The position numbers and the translations under genes are program-made. A model generated the notes under the pieces. It ran no database searches and was not told the DNA's origin. It saw nothing but the letters and a program-made list of their open reading frames with translations. A stretch of 64,000 nucleotides of DNA from Terriglobales bacterium. GTDB taxonomy: Bacteria > Acidobacteriota > Terriglobia > Terriglobales > Acidobacteriaceae. This document shows positions 28,980 through 40,080 of the stretch, one piece after another; within the stretch, counting starts at the first letter, position 1; each line of letters opens with the position of its first letter. Location of the stretch: contig DASTZZ010000063.1 of the NCBI GenBank assembly GCA_035764005.1, positions 30,549 to 94,548 on the forward strand. Direction: 5' to 3'.

Positions 28980-29984
28980 GTGCGGCCTCTCTATCCACTC
29001 ATAATCGCGACGACGATCCTGCTACTGGGCGGTTGTGGCCGCTACAGTATCCATAAGGCAATCCGTCAAAGTATTTCCAGCGCAGAACAAACCACGACCG
29101 TGCTGGCTGTTTATCAGCCCTGGTTTGGTTCACCGGAGCATATCAATGTAGGTTACTCGTCCAGCGATGTTTCGGTATTGCAGAAGCAGATAAAGCAAGC
29201 GAAGGAGTTTGGAATCGACGCCTTTGTCGTCGATTGGTATGGCAATAACAGGAAAGACTTTGATAGTAACTACGCTTTGTTACAAGAAACAGCGGCCAAT
29301 ACAGACTTTAAGGTCGCTCTGATGTATGACGAGCCCAAGGGCGATCCCGAGGACTCGACACAGCAGGCGATCGTCGCTTTCGATTACGCGTACGACAAAT
29401 ACATCGGACCAAAGGCCGCGAACGCGCATGCCTATCTGCTCTACAACGGACATCCCATCATCTTTATTTGGCCAAACAGCACACGCACAGATTGGAAGAT
29501 CGTCCGCCGGCACGTGGAGCAGTGGGAAGTCCCACCACTCCTTATCATGCGTTTTGATACCGCCAAAGATCCACAAGCTTTCGATGGATTCTACGCTTGG
29601 GTGGATACCGGTAAGGAAGGCTGGTCGCCGGATGGAAGGAATTGGGGCAAGGAGTACTTAGACCGTTTCTATAAGACGATGAACCGTGACTACCCGAACA
29701 AAATTATCGTCACAGGTGCCTGGGCTGGATTCGACGATTCCAAAGCGCACTGGGGAACGCACAGAAAAATCGATACTCGCTGTGGAAAGACATTTCAGGA
29801 TACTCTCACCGAGTTTCACCGCAACGTCAGTCCAGAGCACCCGATCCCGTTTCTACTGATCGAAACGTGGAACGACTATGAGGAAGGCACGGCAATTGAA
29901 CGTGGAATCGGCCATTGCGTATCCGAGTCGGCCGTGACTGCAGGTCGAGTCGATTCCCGCTTTGCGCAAAGGCCATCCTCCTGA
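28980..29984 (+). CDS. second GH99-like lipoprotein glycosidase
   Basis: 334 aa from GTG 28980, chosen because a ggag lies 7 nt upstream (28969-28972) and the protein then starts with a compact lipoprotein signal ('LIIATTILLLGGC'). ATG 28941 has its purine box almost on the start codon. The domain matches the copy at 14335: 'HINVGYSSSDVSVLQKQI', 'GIDAFVVDWYG', and 'ETWNDYEEGTAIERGIGHC' near the C-terminus, which carries the GH99-type acidic pair. It lacks the long linker and Fn3-like domain of the first copy. It closes the polysaccharide locus. Confidence 0.82.
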   Translation: MRPLYPLIIATTILLLGGCGRYSIHKAIRQSISSAEQTTTVLAVYQPWFGSPEHINVGYSSSDVSVLQKQIKQAKEFGIDAFVVDWYGNNRKDFDSNYALLQETAANTDFKVALMYDEPKGDPEDSTQQAIVAFDYAYDKYIGPKAANAHAYLLYNGHPIIFIWPNSTRTDWKIVRRHVEQWEVPPLLIMRFDTAKDPQAFDGFYAWVDTGKEGWSPDGRNWGKEYLDRFYKTMNRDYPNKIIVTGAWAGFDDSKAHWGTHRKIDTRCGKTFQDTLTEFHRNVSPEHPIPFLLIETWNDYEEGTAIERGIGHCVSESAVTAGRVDSRFAQRPSS

Positions 29985-30054
29985 TGTGCTGTGGCACCGA
30001 CTCCGAGCCGAAATCGCCAGGCGGAGCAAATCTTGCCTCCTCTTGATGCCGTAG

Positions 30055-32427
<2,373 letters not shown>

Positions 32428-32520
32428 AGCATTTTCTGAGTTAGTGTGATCTATCTTGGTTTTGTGCTACGAGTTCTGCCGGACTCATGATGGTCCTTTC
32501 GCCGACGCTTTCAGCCACTT

Positions 32521-32694
32521 TCATCCTGAAGCGCTTCTTTTGCGCGAAGGATCTCCCGGAATGTGTCGGACTGAGTTGCGCTTTCCTGGCTCTCGGCCAA
32601 TGAAGACAAAGGTTTTCTGGTGAGAGCCAAGCCACAGCATTTCAGCCTCAAGCACCGCGGGAGATCCTTCGGCCAAAAGCGGCCTTCAGGATGA
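32521..32694. repeat. MITE-like inverted-repeat element, about 174 bp
   Basis: The left arm, 32521-32559 (contains gaaggatctcccgg), is nearly the reverse complement of the right arm, 32657-32694 (contains gcgggagatccttcgg and ends caggatga). Each arm is itself a hairpin with an aaaa loop (gcgc-aaaa-gcgc like; ggcc-aaaagc-ggcc). There is no open frame inside. The 'gggagatccttcg ... caggatga' text is, from memory, frequent between genes in acidobacterial genomes. Confidence 0.6.
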
Positions 32695-32954
32695 CAGGTG
32701 ATTGAGAGCGTCCCATGATCGACCTCATTCATTCGAGTAAAAACTCGTGCTCGATATGAACCAGCGGTCTACACCAACCCTGAAAATGCGCTAAGCAACA
32801 AATAGCAGCAAACGCATAGCCTGATTGGCGTACCTCAGCTCATCTCACTGGAAAGGTAACGCCATTCAGGCTGTGGCTTTGCTTTGTTGCGTTCTGTCGT
32901 GCCATTCTTCGGGTCCCTTCGGCGAGAACCCAGTCCTTCCCGTGCGAAGACAAC

Positions 32955-32982
32955 AACCCCGGAGCATGGCTGCCCCGGGGTT
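32955..32982 (-). terminator. Rho-independent-type hairpin after the Oar-like receptor
   Basis: Perfect 8-bp stem aaccccgg/ccggggtt with a 12-nt loop, 11 bp past the stop on the minus strand, followed by gttgtctt. Confidence 0.6.
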
Positions 32983-32993
32983 CCTAACGGTAA

Positions 32994-35900
32994 TTAGAAA
33001 GAGTAACGCAGCAGGAATTGCATCACTCGCCGGCCTAAGTCGCCACCCTGGACCGCAGTGAAGTTGGAGAAGTTATCCGGAGGGTTGCCTTGATTGGGAT
33101 CCAGCGGAATACCGAAGCCGCTGCGGCTCGAATCGAAAGCACCCATGCTTTGATGATTCAGGATGTTGAAGACCTCCCAGCGGAACTGCAATTCGTGGCT
33201 CTCGGGAATTTTGGCCGTGAGTCCATTCAAGTGGAAGGTTTTGCCGAGTCCCATGTCGATGTTGTAGTAGCCGGGAACGCGGAACACATTACGTTCACCA
33301 GTCTCGCCCGGATACGGATTCCGGAAATGGGTAAACGCAAACTGCTCATTGCAGCCGAACAGTTTGGGAGTGCCATCCACTGGCCGCGTCGGACAGCTGT
33401 TGAAATCGGCGGTCCTGACTGCATTGCTCTGGACTTCCCAATTGGTCGCCCATCGAGCATCGTCAAAAACGCCGGTTGCTCCGTTGTAGAACCCAACCGG
33501 CAGGCCAGTATTCCAACGGAAGATTCCGCTGAGCTGCCAGCCTCCGATGAAACCGTTGGCTACCTTCCCAATATCGGCAAACATACTGCGGTTGTGACCG
33601 AAGGGCATCTGCCACACGGCATTGACGTTGATTTGGTGACGAATGTCGAAGTCGGAGTTCGAGTACATGTCGCCCTGTCGGAAGGGGTTGAGGATGAACG
33701 CTTCCCCGTTATACCCGGCACCGTTCTGCAGGCCCGAGGAATCATCCAGCGAGTGCGAGTAGGTGTAGTTGAAATCGGCGGTCAGTGTGTTGGAACGAAC
33801 CTTATAAGAAGAAGTGAACGAGTTGTAGTTGGAGTTCCCAAGGGTCGCCCACGTGCCTAACGCTCCATACTGCGGCTGATAGAAGGCATTCGCGCCAAGC
33901 GTCGAGATACCATCGATGATCGCCTGCGTCGTGGTGTAATCACCGCCGACATCCTGGATCTGCTGATAAATCGCCTGTGTGGCCGTCCATGACGGGTTAT
34001 AGCCAAGATTAGCTGCCGCGCCCGGGAACAGGTTCTCAAAGTAGGCAATGGGAGCGATGTTCGCGGTTGGGACACCTTGAGCTCTTTGCTTCGCCAACAT
34101 TGTTCCGGCCGTGTACCAGTCCATCTTGGATTTCGGATCCACAAGGTCGATCGGCTGCATGACGTCGCGTTGCGCGAGCAAGTGGCGACCAGAGCGCCCT
34201 ACATAACTGAACTGTACGAACGATTTGTGAGGCAGCTGCCGCTCATATGTAAGGTTCCAGGAATAGCTCTTGGGCGTGGTCAAATTCGAATCGAGGGAAG
34301 ATTCGATTCGCAGCGAATTGTCCCCGGGTTGCGTCTGCGGGAACACTATGTTTTGCGCCACTGGAGGCGCGGGCATTGCGCCGCGAACCGGTTGATTGAA
34401 GCCAGTGAACAACGGGCCCAGGTTAACTCCGCCGGCGCATGTGCCGGCGGCACCGAAGTAGGGAGAGCCTGGATCCTGGTAAGGGGAGCAACCCACATCG
34501 TAAGTATTCGGCCCGACCGTGAACGAAGAGCCGAAGCCTAAAGTGTTTTGGCGATCAAAGAACGTCGCCAGCGCCTGACCAAAGTAGTCCCCGTTGATGC
34601 CGAATCCGCCGCGAATCACCGAGTCCCCTTCGCGGCCGAACACTCGCGAAAGCAGTCCGGATTCGAAGTGCGGAGAGTAAGCTACGCCAACCCGAGGCTG
34701 GAAGTTGGTGTAATCCCAGTTGTAAAGCGGTGGCCCACCATTCGCTGGACCGGAAAGGTTGACCGAGATCGGCGCGGTGTAGTTGATCCCTTTTAGCGCA
34801 TTGCTCGCGCGGAGATTCAGATAATCACCGAGCGGAACGTTGGGCTGGGTTTCGTACCCGTTCGTCTCATAAATCGGTCGCGCCAGACCATAGCGCAAGC
34901 CCGCCGAGATCGTGAGGTTCGACTTCATTTTCCAGGTGTCTTGAACGTATCCCTCATAGTCCTGTCCTGCGAAGTTGCGGACATTGGCTGCGCCCGGCGC
35001 CATCAACTGCAATTTGTTGTCGTAATTGTAGTGAGCTGTGTACTCGGTAAAGCGGCCAATTAAGGCGGTCATGGCATTCTCCGCACTTGAGCCGTCGCCG
35101 CTGTACATCGGCGCACCGTAGACCGATTGCACGTAGTTACTGAGAGGAGCTCGTAGCAGGTCAGTAAGGTAATACGACGGGTTAGTCGTTGCATTATCGA
35201 ACGACTGACCCAAGCTGCTGCGCATGTTATTTGTTTTGCTGACGTAAGCACCAAACTGGAACGTATGTTTCCCCTTCACCCAGCTGAGGTCGTCGGTCCA
35301 GTTGTGAACAGGAGTGACTCGCGACACGGGGTACTGCTGGCTGCTAGGGTTGTAAACAAATCGAAAGAATATGTAGTTGGCGTCGGTATCCCCGCCCTGC
35401 GTAAACGCTTGGCGAGTGAAGCCGTAATGCAGATTGTTTACGAGCGTATTGCTGATGATCCAGGTGTGGCCGACGGCGATGCCCATCGGGTGATCCCACT
35501 CGTCCGGCGCAGGTGTATCAGGATAGGCAGGCGTTCCGCCCCAAGTGTCATACTGAACGCTGCTGCGCACAAACAGCGTCTGCTTGCTGGTCAGATTGAA
35601 GTCCAGCTTTGCGTTATGGGAGTGCAGATGAACCGGCGCGGGAGCGTTGAACCGGAAACCACCAGTGTTTAGCCCGTCGCCGATCGTCGTGTCATTGACC
35701 TTATATTTTGCGGCGGCTGCCGCAAGCGCTGAAACCGCTGCTGGATTAATGCCTCCGATATCAGGAAATATCTTGTTGAAGTCAGCCGAGGTGAGGCTCA
35801 CTGTTTGGCCCGGCGTATCGCAACTGGGGTCACCGCAAAGCCGAAACTTCAAAATACCCTGTCCAAGGCTGGCGGTTGGAACCGCCTCTCCAGTGCCGCC

Positions 35901-36911
35901 ATAATTCAACGCGGCAAGGACCGGAGTCTGGCTGGCGTCAACACGTCCTTCATAGCTGTAGAAAAAGAACGCCCTATCCTTCTTAATGGGTCCGCCGACT
36001 GCGCCACCGAAGGTGTTTCGGTTGAGTTTGGGACGCTCCACTCCGGCGTGATTGTTGAACCAGTCGTTCGCAGTAAAGATGGTATTGCGATTGGCCTCAA
36101 ACGCAGCGCCGTGCCAGTTGTTAGTGCCGCTCTTGGTGACCAGAGCGATCTGCGCGCCGGAAGAACGTCCGGCACTCGCGCCGGAATTGAGCGTGGAAAC
36201 ACGAAATTCTTCAATCGCTTCCGAATTGAGTCGAAGCACCGGGCCTTGTTCAGCTTTTGGCGGGCTATTACCCAGAGCCTGGCCCGACTGTGCGGGGCCA
36301 ATCGCATTGCTGACGGATTCATTGATATCCACGCCATCCAAGGTCACGTTCGACTGGTCTTCGCGACCGCCATTGACGTAGCCATCCTTGGTTACACCTG
36401 GCTGCAAAGTGAGCAACGTGAGGACGTTGCGCGCCTCCATCGGCAGTTGGGTGATCTGCTGAGCAACGAAGTTGTTGCCCAGACTGGCGTCTTGTGTGTC
36501 GACCTGGACCTGCCCAGATTGGGCGGTCACCTCCACCACGTCCGTCGTCGCTCCTACCTGCAGGACCACGTCCATGGCGTTTGCTTTCGCTATGAGGACG
36601 TGAACATGGTCTAGCGCCTGCTTTCGGAATCCTGGAGCCGTCACTTCGAGTCGATAGTCCCCCGGCGGCAACAGATCAAACGAATAGCCGCCCTGCGGAC
36701 TCGTGGTCTGCTCGCGCACAGCATTATTCGCGATGTTAGTGAGAGTTAAAGTAGCGCCGGCAATCACCCTGTCTTGTGGATCTTTTACTGTGCCTGTGAG
36801 GGAGGTGTTGCTGGTTTGCGCCAAACTGAAAGTACTCAGCAATACAAGCAGGCTGAGCAGGCATGCTGAAGCAGTAGACAATCGAAGACTACCGACGAAG
36901 CCAGATCTCAT
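32994..36911 (-). CDS. Oar-like TonB-dependent receptor with carboxypeptidase-regulatory domain
   Basis: 1305 aa. Signal peptide ('ACLLSLLVLLSTFSLAQ'), then a CarboxypepD_reg-like Ig domain (about 30-115: 'SLTGTVKDPQDRVIAGATL', 'GGYSFDLLPPGDYRLEVTAP'), a plug ('QITQLPMEARNVLTLLTLQ', 'LDGVDINES') and a large barrel ending 'QFLLRYSF'. This is the OmpA/Oar-type receptor family that is greatly expanded in acidobacteria, thought to bind polymers or peptides. ATG 36911 was chosen because it has a strong ribosome binding site (ggagg, 7 nt spacing) and starts the signal peptide; a frame open 93 bp further up is ignored. It stands alone and divergent from the VOC gene. Confidence 0.94.
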   Translation of the reverse strand: MRSGFVGSLRLSTASACLLSLLVLLSTFSLAQTSNTSLTGTVKDPQDRVIAGATLTLTNIANNAVREQTTSPQGGYSFDLLPPGDYRLEVTAPGFRKQALDHVHVLIAKANAMDVVLQVGATTDVVEVTAQSGQVQVDTQDASLGNNFVAQQITQLPMEARNVLTLLTLQPGVTKDGYVNGGREDQSNVTLDGVDINESVSNAIGPAQSGQALGNSPPKAEQGPVLRLNSEAIEEFRVSTLNSGASAGRSSGAQIALVTKSGTNNWHGAAFEANRNTIFTANDWFNNHAGVERPKLNRNTFGGAVGGPIKKDRAFFFYSYEGRVDASQTPVLAALNYGGTGEAVPTASLGQGILKFRLCGDPSCDTPGQTVSLTSADFNKIFPDIGGINPAAVSALAAAAAKYKVNDTTIGDGLNTGGFRFNAPAPVHLHSHNAKLDFNLTSKQTLFVRSSVQYDTWGGTPAYPDTPAPDEWDHPMGIAVGHTWIISNTLVNNLHYGFTRQAFTQGGDTDANYIFFRFVYNPSSQQYPVSRVTPVHNWTDDLSWVKGKHTFQFGAYVSKTNNMRSSLGQSFDNATTNPSYYLTDLLRAPLSNYVQSVYGAPMYSGDGSSAENAMTALIGRFTEYTAHYNYDNKLQLMAPGAANVRNFAGQDYEGYVQDTWKMKSNLTISAGLRYGLARPIYETNGYETQPNVPLGDYLNLRASNALKGINYTAPISVNLSGPANGGPPLYNWDYTNFQPRVGVAYSPHFESGLLSRVFGREGDSVIRGGFGINGDYFGQALATFFDRQNTLGFGSSFTVGPNTYDVGCSPYQDPGSPYFGAAGTCAGGVNLGPLFTGFNQPVRGAMPAPPVAQNIVFPQTQPGDNSLRIESSLDSNLTTPKSYSWNLTYERQLPHKSFVQFSYVGRSGRHLLAQRDVMQPIDLVDPKSKMDWYTAGTMLAKQRAQGVPTANIAPIAYFENLFPGAAANLGYNPSWTATQAIYQQIQDVGGDYTTTQAIIDGISTLGANAFYQPQYGALGTWATLGNSNYNSFTSSYKVRSNTLTADFNYTYSHSLDDSSGLQNGAGYNGEAFILNPFRQGDMYSNSDFDIRHQINVNAVWQMPFGHNRSMFADIGKVANGFIGGWQLSGIFRWNTGLPVGFYNGATGVFDDARWATNWEVQSNAVRTADFNSCPTRPVDGTPKLFGCNEQFAFTHFRNPYPGETGERNVFRVPGYYNIDMGLGKTFHLNGLTAKIPESHELQFRWEVFNILNHQSMGAFDSSRSGFGIPLDPNQGNPPDNFSNFTAVQGGDLGRRVMQFLLRYSF

Positions 36912-37286
36912 TTCAAGCCTCCGACAGAACGGGTGTGGTGCTCCGCAAAATGCGACCTTTGTCGTTAACGCCGCAGTTGCGCGTTCCTCGCCTGTAAAAA
37001 GCACCAGCTGGGCAGACCGTTTGTCTTGGGAATGGAACTTCTACTTGGGACAGACTGCCCGCACGCTGACGACCAATCGTTTTGCTTCAAAACACGCGCA
37101 GAACACCTGTTTCCTGGCGACTCGTCCCAAGCTACTTTCCACATTTGGAAAGTACCTCATCCAGAGATATGCAATTTTGAATTCCCTCTCGAAACCCGCT
37201 CCTAAAATGACTTGCGTCAGATCGGCATTGATTGTTGGACAAGACTCCAGATTGGTCACTAGGATATCCGCCTCGAAAGACGATCT
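36912..37286. other. 375-bp divergent intergenic region
   Basis: No gene or strong repeat seen. It should hold the promoters of the Oar-like receptor (minus) and the VOC protein (plus). Confidence 0.4.
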
Positions 37287-37646
37287 ATGGCCACCCTCTC
37301 TCGTATTGCCCCTGAAATTCCTGTTACCGATATCAAAGATGCCATCAACTATTACGCCGAAAAACTGGGCTTCCAACTAGCAATGCAATTGCCGACTGGA
37401 GACTATGCGATTGTGGAGCGCGATGGCATTGCCATTCATTTGTTCAAATCGAATTCGAGCGCGTGCGTACCTGTCGCGGTTCATATCTTCACGTCGGAAC
37501 TCGACGAGTTGCACAATGAGCTGCTCGATCGCGGCGCTACCATTTCGCAGGACATTCTTACGAAGCCGTGGGGCAATCGAGATTTCCGCGTGAATGACTG
37601 TGCTGGAAATTTGCTGAAGTTCACAGAACCTGTTTCTTCAGACTGA
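37287..37646 (+). CDS. VOC-family (glyoxalase/bleomycin-resistance-like) protein
   Basis: 119 aa, one glyoxalase-fold module pair: 'IAPEIPVTDIKDAINYYAEK', 'LGFQLAMQLPTGDYAIVERD', 'IAIHLFKSN', 'VAVHIFTSELDELHNELLDR' and 'FRVNDCAGNLLKFTEP'. This matches bleomycin-resistance/bifunctional-dioxygenase-like VOC proteins, which form dimers with a metal or ligand pocket. Substrate unknown; the length and motif order are typical. It is a single gene; the next gene is on the opposite strand. Confidence 0.85.
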   Translation: MATLSRIAPEIPVTDIKDAINYYAEKLGFQLAMQLPTGDYAIVERDGIAIHLFKSNSSACVPVAVHIFTSELDELHNELLDRGATISQDILTKPWGNRDFRVNDCAGNLLKFTEPVSSD

Positions 37647-37688
37647 GCGGTAGAGCAGATACACTCAGCTCGACTTCGGTCGGCGCAA

Positions 37689-38102
37689 TCAGCGCAATTC
37701 GAGTGTTGTCATTTCCTGATCGCCGGGCTTCGGCTGACGCGCAGCCGCGAGGATCGCTACTATGAGTCCTATGTTGATGATGCTGGAGAGGGGATCACCG
37801 AGGATCAAGATATGACAGACAATTGCGCCGGCCATGCACAAAATCAACAGCCCGGCGCCGACTTTCGCTGTAAACGGAATCATGAGGAGCATTCCCCCTG
37901 CGACCTCGAATGCGCCGGTGAAATACCGGAACCAAACTCCCAGCCCAATCTTGGCAAAGATGCGAACCCATTCCTGTCCTGGGCCAATCCCAAACTTTTC
38001 CAGTCCGGAAGAGATGAATACAAACGCGACTGCGGCTCGGATGAGCCAAATGCCCAGGGTTAAGTGAGTTCTGGATTGCGAAGCCGTGGCAGTTGCAGCC
38101 AT
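37689..38102 (-). CDS. DoxX-family membrane protein
   Basis: 137 aa with four membrane helices: 'LGIWLIRAAVAFVFISSGLE', then 'GAFEVAGGMLLMIPFTAKVG', 'AGLLILCMAGAIVCHILIL' and 'IINIGLIVAILAAA'. The 'SSGLEKF' after helix 1 and 'GAFEVAGGMLL' are DoxX/DUF6632-like signatures. ATG 38102 was chosen because ggagg lies 8 nt upstream; starts 15-18 bp earlier lack one. DoxX proteins are tied to redox/thiol stress in some bacteria, but function here is open. Confidence 0.85.
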   Translation of the reverse strand: MAATATASQSRTHLTLGIWLIRAAVAFVFISSGLEKFGIGPGQEWVRIFAKIGLGVWFRYFTGAFEVAGGMLLMIPFTAKVGAGLLILCMAGAIVCHILILGDPLSSIINIGLIVAILAAARQPKPGDQEMTTLELR

Positions 38103-38574
38103 GGAGAGAACCTCCATCACCGAGCTTGCCCGCAGGGCCGGACGGCAGGATTAACGTCTGCTCATATTGCCTGCTGTTTCTGATTTCCGTCGGGCACCGA
38201 ACATAGTTCGGTGCTATCACGAATCGCCGGCGGGAGTCAATGAAATTCTGCCGACGCGGTTCGGCGCGGCGATTTATTCCATTTTGGGAAACCGTTAAAG
38301 CCCTGGGCAAGCTGTCCGATACGCTGTTATTACGCTGTTATTCGCTGTTCTGAAAATAGCTCGGAATGCCAGTGATTCTTGCAACCGCTTGCGCCACAGA
38401 AGGTTGGGGTGAAATCAGGCATGTCTCGCACGGCCATTGGCCGCGTTTACGCTGTTATTTACGCTGATATTTTTGGCTTGCGCAGGGGCAGCGACGCTGC
38501 CGTTGATGGCCGCGGTGAGGAGGAGTCGTGGATGGAATCGGGCCACAGTTCACAGACCGTGGCCCGGAAACGTG
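38103..38574. other. 472-bp intergenic stretch with short tandem repeats
   Basis: No gene. Holds the 11-bp 'tacgctgttat' repeat in two places (38320-38352 and 38448-38470). Confidence 0.5.
38320..38470. repeat. 11-bp tandem repeat tacgctgttat
   Basis: Units at 38320-38330 and 38331-38341 are identical, 38342-38352 is degenerate (tcgctgttctg), then two more at 38448-38458 and 38460-38470 after about 95 bp. The spacing of one helical turn is notable. Confidence 0.65.
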
Positions 38575-39297
38575 TTACTGCGGTTCTTCTTCGCCGCCGA
38601 CCAGCGAATGGGTGATGGCGTGAACAGAGAGCGCAATTCGGTTCTGCACGCCGACTTTGCGCATGAGCTTGGCAACGTGCGCTTTCACAGTTCGCTCTTC
38701 GATCTGCAGTGATTGGCCGATTTCGCGGTTGGAGCGTCCTGCGACTAGAAGCTCGAGAACTTCTTTCTCGCGATCGGTGAACTCGACCCGTCCCGCTGGG
38801 AAGATCTTGCCGGGCGATGATGTGACGCGATCGATGAAGATCGACATCACTCGACGTGGAGCCCACACAGATCCCTGATTCACGATGCGAATAGCTTGGA
38901 CAAACTCCGACGGACTGGCACCCTCGTCAACGTAGCCTTTCGCACCGGCGGCGAGAGCTTTGAGAATCGACTCGTCGTCGGCACCCGTACCCGTGACAAT
39001 AATGCGCAGGTCAGGACGCGCGGCTTTGAGGCTGGCCATCACGTCAAAAACACTGGCAGTGCCGCTGCCACGATTGCCGAGCAGGATCAGATCGACGTTC
39101 TGCAGCTTGGGAAGTTCTTCAAGCGTGGCGGCAGTCAGATCCAAATCGGGCTCTTCGTCAAAAAGGGAACGAAGCCCGATAAAACGTAGGGGATCGCTAT
39201 CAACGACAGCGATATGAATCACTGGCTTTCTTGCGGGGGCGGCTTTCATGTCTTTAGTCACAACGGTACTGGCGGTTAGCATACCTTGATTTCGCAC
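38575..39297 (-). CDS. NarL/LuxR-type regulator with degenerate receiver
   Basis: About 240 aa. The C-terminal LuxR-type helix-turn-helix (about 168-230) is intact: 'FTDREKEVLELLVAGRSNRE', 'IGQSLQIEERTVKAHVAKLM'. The receiver keeps D33/D35 ('VVDSDP') but the phospho-acceptor Asp is replaced by Gly74 ('DLILLGNRGSG') and the conserved Lys is missing ('GYVDEGASP'). It should therefore not be phosphorylated in the normal way and may be constitutive or ligand-controlled. The start is uncertain: GTG 39297, ATG 39282 or ATG 39249 (which would begin 'MKAAPARKP'), none with a strong ribosome binding site. No kinase gene is adjacent. Confidence 0.88.
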   Translation of the reverse strand: MRNQGMLTASTVVTKDMKAAPARKPVIHIAVVDSDPLRFIGLRSLFDEEPDLDLTAATLEELPKLQNVDLILLGNRGSGTASVFDVMASLKAARPDLRIIVTGTGADDESILKALAAGAKGYVDEGASPSEFVQAIRIVNQGSVWAPRRVMSIFIDRVTSSPGKIFPAGRVEFTDREKEVLELLVAGRSNREIGQSLQIEERTVKAHVAKLMRKVGVQNRIALSVHAITHSLVGGEEEPQ

Positions 39298-39375
39298 GAA
39301 AGCACTATCAGTGCAATGACCTAAAGGACATGTACTGAAGTCGTCAACAGACTCGGGTCTTTCCGAAAGAGCAGA

Positions 39376-40080
39376 TCAACGGGACGAGCGGGCGCTCGCT
39401 CTACTCTCGGTTCCACTTTGAACCGACGAGCTGAAAATGAATCCGCGACTGAATCCAGAGCAGTATTCGGGAGGATGGCTGCCTGGAAGTTTCTCGTGAC
39501 AATACTGTTCGACATAGTCGAGCGTCATTCCCTTCGGGGGAACACTTTCATGGTGTGCGCTCGCATACCCGCCGGCGAACCCTTCGTCGAAATACTCCCT
39601 GCGGCTCGGGGGCAAAGCGTCGGCGAGCCCGGAAGCCGCTAGCTTTGTACGCTCAGTAGCCTGGTAGTCAAGTCCGGCAAAGCCATCGGCGTATCCGGCT
39701 GAGAGACCGGCCTGGTATCCCTGCTGGAAGCGCGCTTTACTTCCGAAGGAGCTGTTGTACTCGTGTCCCGCCTGGCGGAAGTCATGCTTGGTCATCGGCT
39801 GGGCTGCGCGCCCCATGTGGATGTCGAGATCGGCCAGGTGGAAGCCCTCATCGTACCCATGCCGATATCCGTGTGCGAAGGCGGAATCAAGGAAGAGCGC
39901 TCCCGTCGACGTCGGCTGCAGATGGCGCTCACTTCCGACCAGCCAGTGGACATGAGAACTGGAAGACGAAAGTGGGATTGAGGTGAAGTGGGTCGAATTC
40001 TGCGCGGCGGCAATTGTCGCCCAGAAAGCCAGAGCCATCAGTCCGAAAATGCGCGCCAGCATCATTAAGGTATCGAACAT
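39376..40080 (-). CDS. exported GYxxG-repeat protein, unknown
   Basis: 234 aa from ATG 40080 (other upstream starts would only lengthen the N-terminus before the signal). Signal peptide 'MMLARIFGLMALAFWATIAA' with a cut near 'AAAQ'. The mature part holds several blocks of Gly/Tyr/Phe turns: 'AHGYRHGYDEGFHLADLD', 'FQQGYQAGLSAGYADGFAG', 'EYFDEGFAGGYASA'. It has two Cys residues near the C-terminus ('YCHEKL', 'EYCSGF'). Similar GYxxG runs occur in the unrelated secreted protein at 53178-53759. No function is recognised. Confidence 0.7.
   Translation of the reverse strand: MFDTLMMLARIFGLMALAFWATIAAAQNSTHFTSIPLSSSSSHVHWLVGSERHLQPTSTGALFLDSAFAHGYRHGYDEGFHLADLDIHMGRAAQPMTKHDFRQAGHEYNSSFGSKARFQQGYQAGLSAGYADGFAGLDYQATERTKLAASGLADALPPSRREYFDEGFAGGYASAHHESVPPKGMTLDYVEQYCHEKLPGSHPPEYCSGFSRGFIFSSSVQSGTESRASARSSR

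Larger units (their letters stand above)
32428..32993. other. 566-bp intergenic stretch after katG
   Basis: No gene. It holds an inverted-repeat element (32521-32694) and a terminator hairpin for the receptor on the opposite strand (32955-32982). Confidence 0.6.
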
